In this document: piece by piece, positions 60,833-64,000 of the stretch
How positions within the stretch are numbered: position 1 is the stretch's first letter
Layout of the letters: each line of letters starts with the position of its first letter
Assembly (NCBI RefSeq): GCF_927798175.1
Contig: NZ_CAKMMP010000001.1
Location: forward strand, 682,001 to 746,000
Source of the DNA: Paenibacillus sp. JJ-223
Lineage (GTDB): Bacteria > Bacillota > Bacilli > Paenibacillales > Paenibacillaceae
DNA length: 64,000 bases
Reading direction: 5' to 3'
The notes under the pieces: model-generated
What the model was told of the DNA's origin: nothing
What the model saw: only the letters and a program-made list of their open reading frames with translations
The model's database searches: none
Position numbers and translations under genes: made by a program

Positions 60833-63800
60833 ATGGATCACATTTTATCGACTGGCGGGAGGGATCTGCCGACGGAACGGAAAGGAAGCGCTGTTCAGAC
60901 GGAAGCATTCACGTGGCGCGCCTCATGGATCTGGGGAGAAGGCGAGGACTGGCCGCGCAACGAATGGCGTTGTTTTCGCCGGGAATTCGAATTGCATCAT
61001 TGGGAGTATGGAAGCGCCGAGGTAACCATCACAGCAGATGCCAGATATGTGTTATATGTCAACGGTGTACTGTGCGGAAGAGGACCCAATCGCTCTTGGC
61101 CTTCTGAACTTAACTATCACGTGCATGAAGTGGGCCATCTGCTGCATTCCGGTCGTAATACACTGGCTGTACTTGTCATCAGCTATGGTGCAGCTACGTT
61201 CGCGTATCTGCCGGGAAGGGGCGGGCTTCTCGCTCAACTGGAGTCGGTTCGCTATGAGGCTGATGGGAGTTACCTGAGAAAAGAACTTATCGTGGGTACG
61301 GATGCATCCTGGCAGACGGCTCTGCATGACGGATATGAACGAAGGTCAGCGCGCATGTCCTGTCAGCTTGGTTTTGCCGAACAGGTGGATGCGCGCCGCT
61401 GGAATGATCGTTGGCAAGGAGTCGAAACCTTGCCGATCGCAGAGCACGGCGTTTGGACTCCTGCCCGCATCATCGGCACGCCTAGCGATGCGCCATGGGA
61501 ATGCCTGGTTGCAAGTGACATTCCCGAACTGACGGAGCAAGAAGTATGGCCTGTTCGCGTGGAATCATTGAAAGAAGCATCTCTTGTGCCCTGGACGTAT
61601 GTGCTAGATGTACGTGAAGCGATGGAGCCGACAAGTAGGATGCACGCCAATCCGGTATCCTTTGCCGGTTATGTCGCAGCGGTCATTCGCGCAAGTAGCG
61701 AAGCCGAAGCCGTTGTCGGATTTTTCAGCGCGTTCCATGCTCTTTGCGGCATCGCGCTTAACGGCTCATATTATCCTGCATCAGCTATGGAGGGAGAACG
61801 GCCGCGCCGGCTTCAGCGGGTAACGTTGCAGCAGGGAGACAATCTGCTGCTGATCGAGCTGGCAGGGCAGGATCATGGCGGCGGTCTGCACTTCGGAATC
61901 GACTGCGATGTTCCGTTTACGGTTGTATCGCCATTCGATGATGCGCAAACGGGCAAAACACCGTTTGTCCTGATGGGTCCGTTTGCCACCCTCGTGCATA
62001 TCGACCACCAGCCGGATCGCGATCCAATCCGAGCATATCAGGGCTTTGGCGGCAATCAGCCTCTGGACGAGAAGGCATTTCCGGATGCCGATGTATATCT
62101 GCGATGCCGCAGTTTGGCTTCCGTCCCTGAACTTGCTCCATTCCGCGGCTGGATGAAGCCATTCCCCGAGAGGCTAAGCTCGGATGCTTCAATCTTTGCG
62201 TCCAGCATCTGGAAGATGCAGGAGCAGGCGCGTCCCGTTCCTGCGGCCTTGCAGCAGGTATGCGCCGCAAATCGGCAGCCTGCAATCGTTCCAGCAAGCT
62301 CTGCCGGAAGGAGCACGGAGCTGATTCTGGACTTTGGCCGCGAATGGTCAGGCTATCTGCGATTCGAGGTCGATGCGGCGGCCGGCACCGTCATCGACGC
62401 GTATGGCTTCGAGTATACGGACGGCGACTGGCGACAGGATACCTTTGGCGTGGATAATACGCTTCGCTATGTATGCCGCGAAGGCAGACAACGCTACGAA
62501 TCGCCGATTCGGCGCGGACTTCGTTATCTCATGCTTACCATACACGGGAATGCGAGACCTGTGCGACTGTTCGGCATTACCCTTGTGCAAAGCAACTATC
62601 CGGTGGCAGAGATCGGCCGATTTCATAGTTCAGACGCGATCCTGAATGACATTTGGGAGATCAGCAAGCATACCACCCGGCTGTGCATGGAGGATACATT
62701 TGTGGATTGTCCCACGTATGAACAGGTGTTTTGGGTTGGCGACAGCCGCAATGAAGCGCTCGTGAACTACTATGTATTCGGTGCAACGGATATCGTAAAA
62801 CATTGTCTGCAGCTTGTTCCGGGATCAAGCCGGCAAACGCCGCTCTATGTGGATCAGGTGCCCAGCGGCTGGAGCAGCGTGATTCCGAATTGGACGTTTT
62901 TCTGGGTCACCGCTTGCCTTGAATATGCCCGTCATACGGGAAGCAGGAACTTTGCCGCGAAAATCTGGCCCAAGGTAAAGTTCACGCTCGATCACTATAT
63001 CTCACATATCGATGCCAGAGGACTATTGATCATTGAAGCCTGGAATCTGCTGGACTGGGCACCATTGGAGCAGCCGAACGACGGGACGGTCACCCATCAA
63101 AATGCGATATTTGCGCGCACGCTGGCAGATGCGGCCCAATTGGCCGAATTGGCAGGGTGCGCAGAAGACAGCCCATACTACTGTTCCGCATCGGAAAGAG
63201 TGGCCCGCGCCATAAATCGTTATCTATGGAGTGATGATCGGCAGGCTTATATGGACTGCATCCATGCCAATGGCTCTCTTTCCAGCACCTATAGTATGCA
63301 GACGCAGGTGATGGCGCTGGTTACCGGGATTGCAGCAAATGAGCGAAAGGAGAAGCTCAACGCGTATTTAACATCGCCGCCTGAAGATTTTGTAACCATA
63401 GGCAGTCCGTTCATGACGTTCTTCTATTATGAGGCGCTAGTGATGAACGGCAAGACGGATCATATGCTCCGGGACATGAGAGAGAAGTTTGGGGAAATGG
63501 TGAAACATGAGGCGACCACTTGCTGGGAGATGTATCCGGGATTTGCCGAGAATCGGCCCAATCCGAAATACCTGACACGCAGTCATTGCCACGCCTGGTC
63601 GGCAGCACCAGGTTACTTTTTGGGAATATCGGTGCTCGGGGTTCGCCCGATTGCAGACGGTTGGACACGAGTTCGGGTTGCTCCCCAGCCTGGCCATCTG
63701 CAATGGGCAAAAGGAGCTGTGCCTCTTCCTGGCGACGGAAGGATCGACGTGAAATGGGAGATTCGGGAAGAGGAAGGCAGCGAGTCCACGTTTCATTTGG

Positions 63801-63883
63801 AGGTATGTGCTCCGAAAGAAATTGCAATTGTAATGGAAGCACCTGAAGGATACCGACCAGTGCTTGTACACAGGACTTTATGA
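60833..63883 (+). CDS. GH78-like alpha-L-rhamnosidase
   Basis: The 1016-residue protein has the multi-domain plan of GH78 enzymes: an N-terminal beta-sandwich (WRASWIWGEG..., ARYVLYVNGVLCGRGPN), further beta-modules, then an (alpha/alpha)6 catalytic barrel from about residue 600 beginning EDTFVDCPTYEQVFWVGDSR, the segment with the acid residues, and a final beta-sandwich (PGYFLGISVLGVRPIADGWTRVRVAPQPG). It has no signal peptide, so it removes rhamnose from imported oligosaccharides. GGGAACGGGAG lies 11 bp before ATG 60833. Together with the GH140-like enzyme it points to rhamnogalacturonan fragments. Confidence 0.85.
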   Translation: MDHILSTGGRDLPTERKGSAVQTEAFTWRASWIWGEGEDWPRNEWRCFRREFELHHWEYGSAEVTITADARYVLYVNGVLCGRGPNRSWPSELNYHVHEVGHLLHSGRNTLAVLVISYGAATFAYLPGRGGLLAQLESVRYEADGSYLRKELIVGTDASWQTALHDGYERRSARMSCQLGFAEQVDARRWNDRWQGVETLPIAEHGVWTPARIIGTPSDAPWECLVASDIPELTEQEVWPVRVESLKEASLVPWTYVLDVREAMEPTSRMHANPVSFAGYVAAVIRASSEAEAVVGFFSAFHALCGIALNGSYYPASAMEGERPRRLQRVTLQQGDNLLLIELAGQDHGGGLHFGIDCDVPFTVVSPFDDAQTGKTPFVLMGPFATLVHIDHQPDRDPIRAYQGFGGNQPLDEKAFPDADVYLRCRSLASVPELAPFRGWMKPFPERLSSDASIFASSIWKMQEQARPVPAALQQVCAANRQPAIVPASSAGRSTELILDFGREWSGYLRFEVDAAAGTVIDAYGFEYTDGDWRQDTFGVDNTLRYVCREGRQRYESPIRRGLRYLMLTIHGNARPVRLFGITLVQSNYPVAEIGRFHSSDAILNDIWEISKHTTRLCMEDTFVDCPTYEQVFWVGDSRNEALVNYYVFGATDIVKHCLQLVPGSSRQTPLYVDQVPSGWSSVIPNWTFFWVTACLEYARHTGSRNFAAKIWPKVKFTLDHYISHIDARGLLIIEAWNLLDWAPLEQPNDGTVTHQNAIFARTLADAAQLAELAGCAEDSPYYCSASERVARAINRYLWSDDRQAYMDCIHANGSLSSTYSMQTQVMALVTGIAANERKEKLNAYLTSPPEDFVTIGSPFMTFFYYEALVMNGKTDHMLRDMREKFGEMVKHEATTCWEMYPGFAENRPNPKYLTRSHCHAWSAAPGYFLGISVLGVRPIADGWTRVRVAPQPGHLQWAKGAVPLPGDGRIDVKWEIREEEGSESTFHLEVCAPKEIAIVMEAPEGYRPVLVHRTL

Positions 63884-63928
63884 GTGCACATTTAAAGCGA
63901 AACGGATCAAGAATGGAGAGTTAGCGTG

Positions 63929-64000
63929 ATGACACACATCTCATATTACCGTCCAGATGAAAGCAAACGCTTTCTGGACGAAGTTCAGGACGAGGCCTAT
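63929..64000 (+). CDS. Start of a gene cut by the window end
   Basis: GGAGAG precedes ATG 63929 by 7 bp and 24 codons are visible (MTHISYYRPDESKRFLDEVQ...). This is too little for a family call. It begins 45 bp after the rhamnosidase gene on the same strand, so it probably belongs to the same pathway. Confidence 0.5.
   Translation, partial: MTHISYYRPDESKRFLDEVQDEAY

Noticed and set aside
63952..63972. Cre-like sequence (AAAGCAAACGCTTTC) at the window end
   Set aside because: It has three extra bases at its centre and lies inside the coding start of the last gene.

Overview
The window looks like a chromosomal segment of a spore-forming Firmicute, most likely Paenibacillus or a close relative. 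The grounds are a gerK-type germinant receptor operon with a sigma-G-like promoter, three sets of LplB/LplC-type sugar transporter parts, a YesM/YesN two-component pair, a FIMAH-type C-terminus on a large secreted protein, AGGAGG ribosome sites and moderate GC. No rRNA, tRNA, CRISPR array or intact insertion sequence was seen.

Layout. (1) 1-11719: the 3' end of a solute-binding protein gene, a terminator, then a long co-directional catabolic operon. It encodes an epimerase-like protein, a dihydrodipicolinate-synthase-family protein, a Gfo/Idh/MocA protein, a lipoprotein binding protein, two permeases, a zinc-type dehydrogenase and a 1084-residue secreted beta-propeller protein. (2) 11739-16336: gene debris (a VOC remnant and a decayed small gene ending in a long hairpin), then gerKA-gerKC-gerKB. 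(3) 16337-18050: mostly non-coding, with one VOC gene and the first copy of a dispersed hairpin repeat. (4) 18051-30887: a probable specialised-metabolite cluster. A GH32 hydrolase gene behind a good promoter leads into a BtrH-like protein, an acyl carrier protein, a PIG-L deacetylase (opposite strand), a second carrier protein, a BtrJ-like ATP-grasp ligase, a glycosyltransferase, a radical SAM/SPASM enzyme, a three-gene ABC exporter, a methyltransferase, a KASIII-like enzyme and a half-length KASIII relative with Gln in place of the catalytic Cys. (5) 31047-47745: a mosaic of regulators and resistance or stress genes (TetR with a perfect operator, DUF4188, membrane hydrolase, HxlR, nitroreductase, Tet(M)-like GTPase, three GNATs, AraC, MFS/LysR pair) mixed with broken TetR, short-chain dehydrogenase and other remnants and two more repeat copies. 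(6) 47746-64000: a membrane protein, a glycoside-hydrolase remnant and a plant-polysaccharide locus: a secreted clan-A hydrolase, a GH140-like enzyme, YesN/YesM, two permeases, a binding protein, a GH78-like rhamnosidase and the start of another gene.

How the genes work together. Region 6 reads as extracellular cleavage, sensing by YesM/YesN, import of oligosaccharides and cytoplasmic trimming, probably of rhamnose- and apiose-containing pectin, under CcpA (two cre-like sites). Region 1 is a second import-and-oxidation system for an unidentified sugar derivative. Region 4 is the most novel part: carrier-protein-tethered aminoacyl chemistry like the butirosin side chain, combined with a glycosyltransferase, deacetylase, radical SAM enzyme and KASIII pair, and its own exporter. 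Its product cannot be named from sequence alone. All family assignments come from reading motifs; no database search was run.
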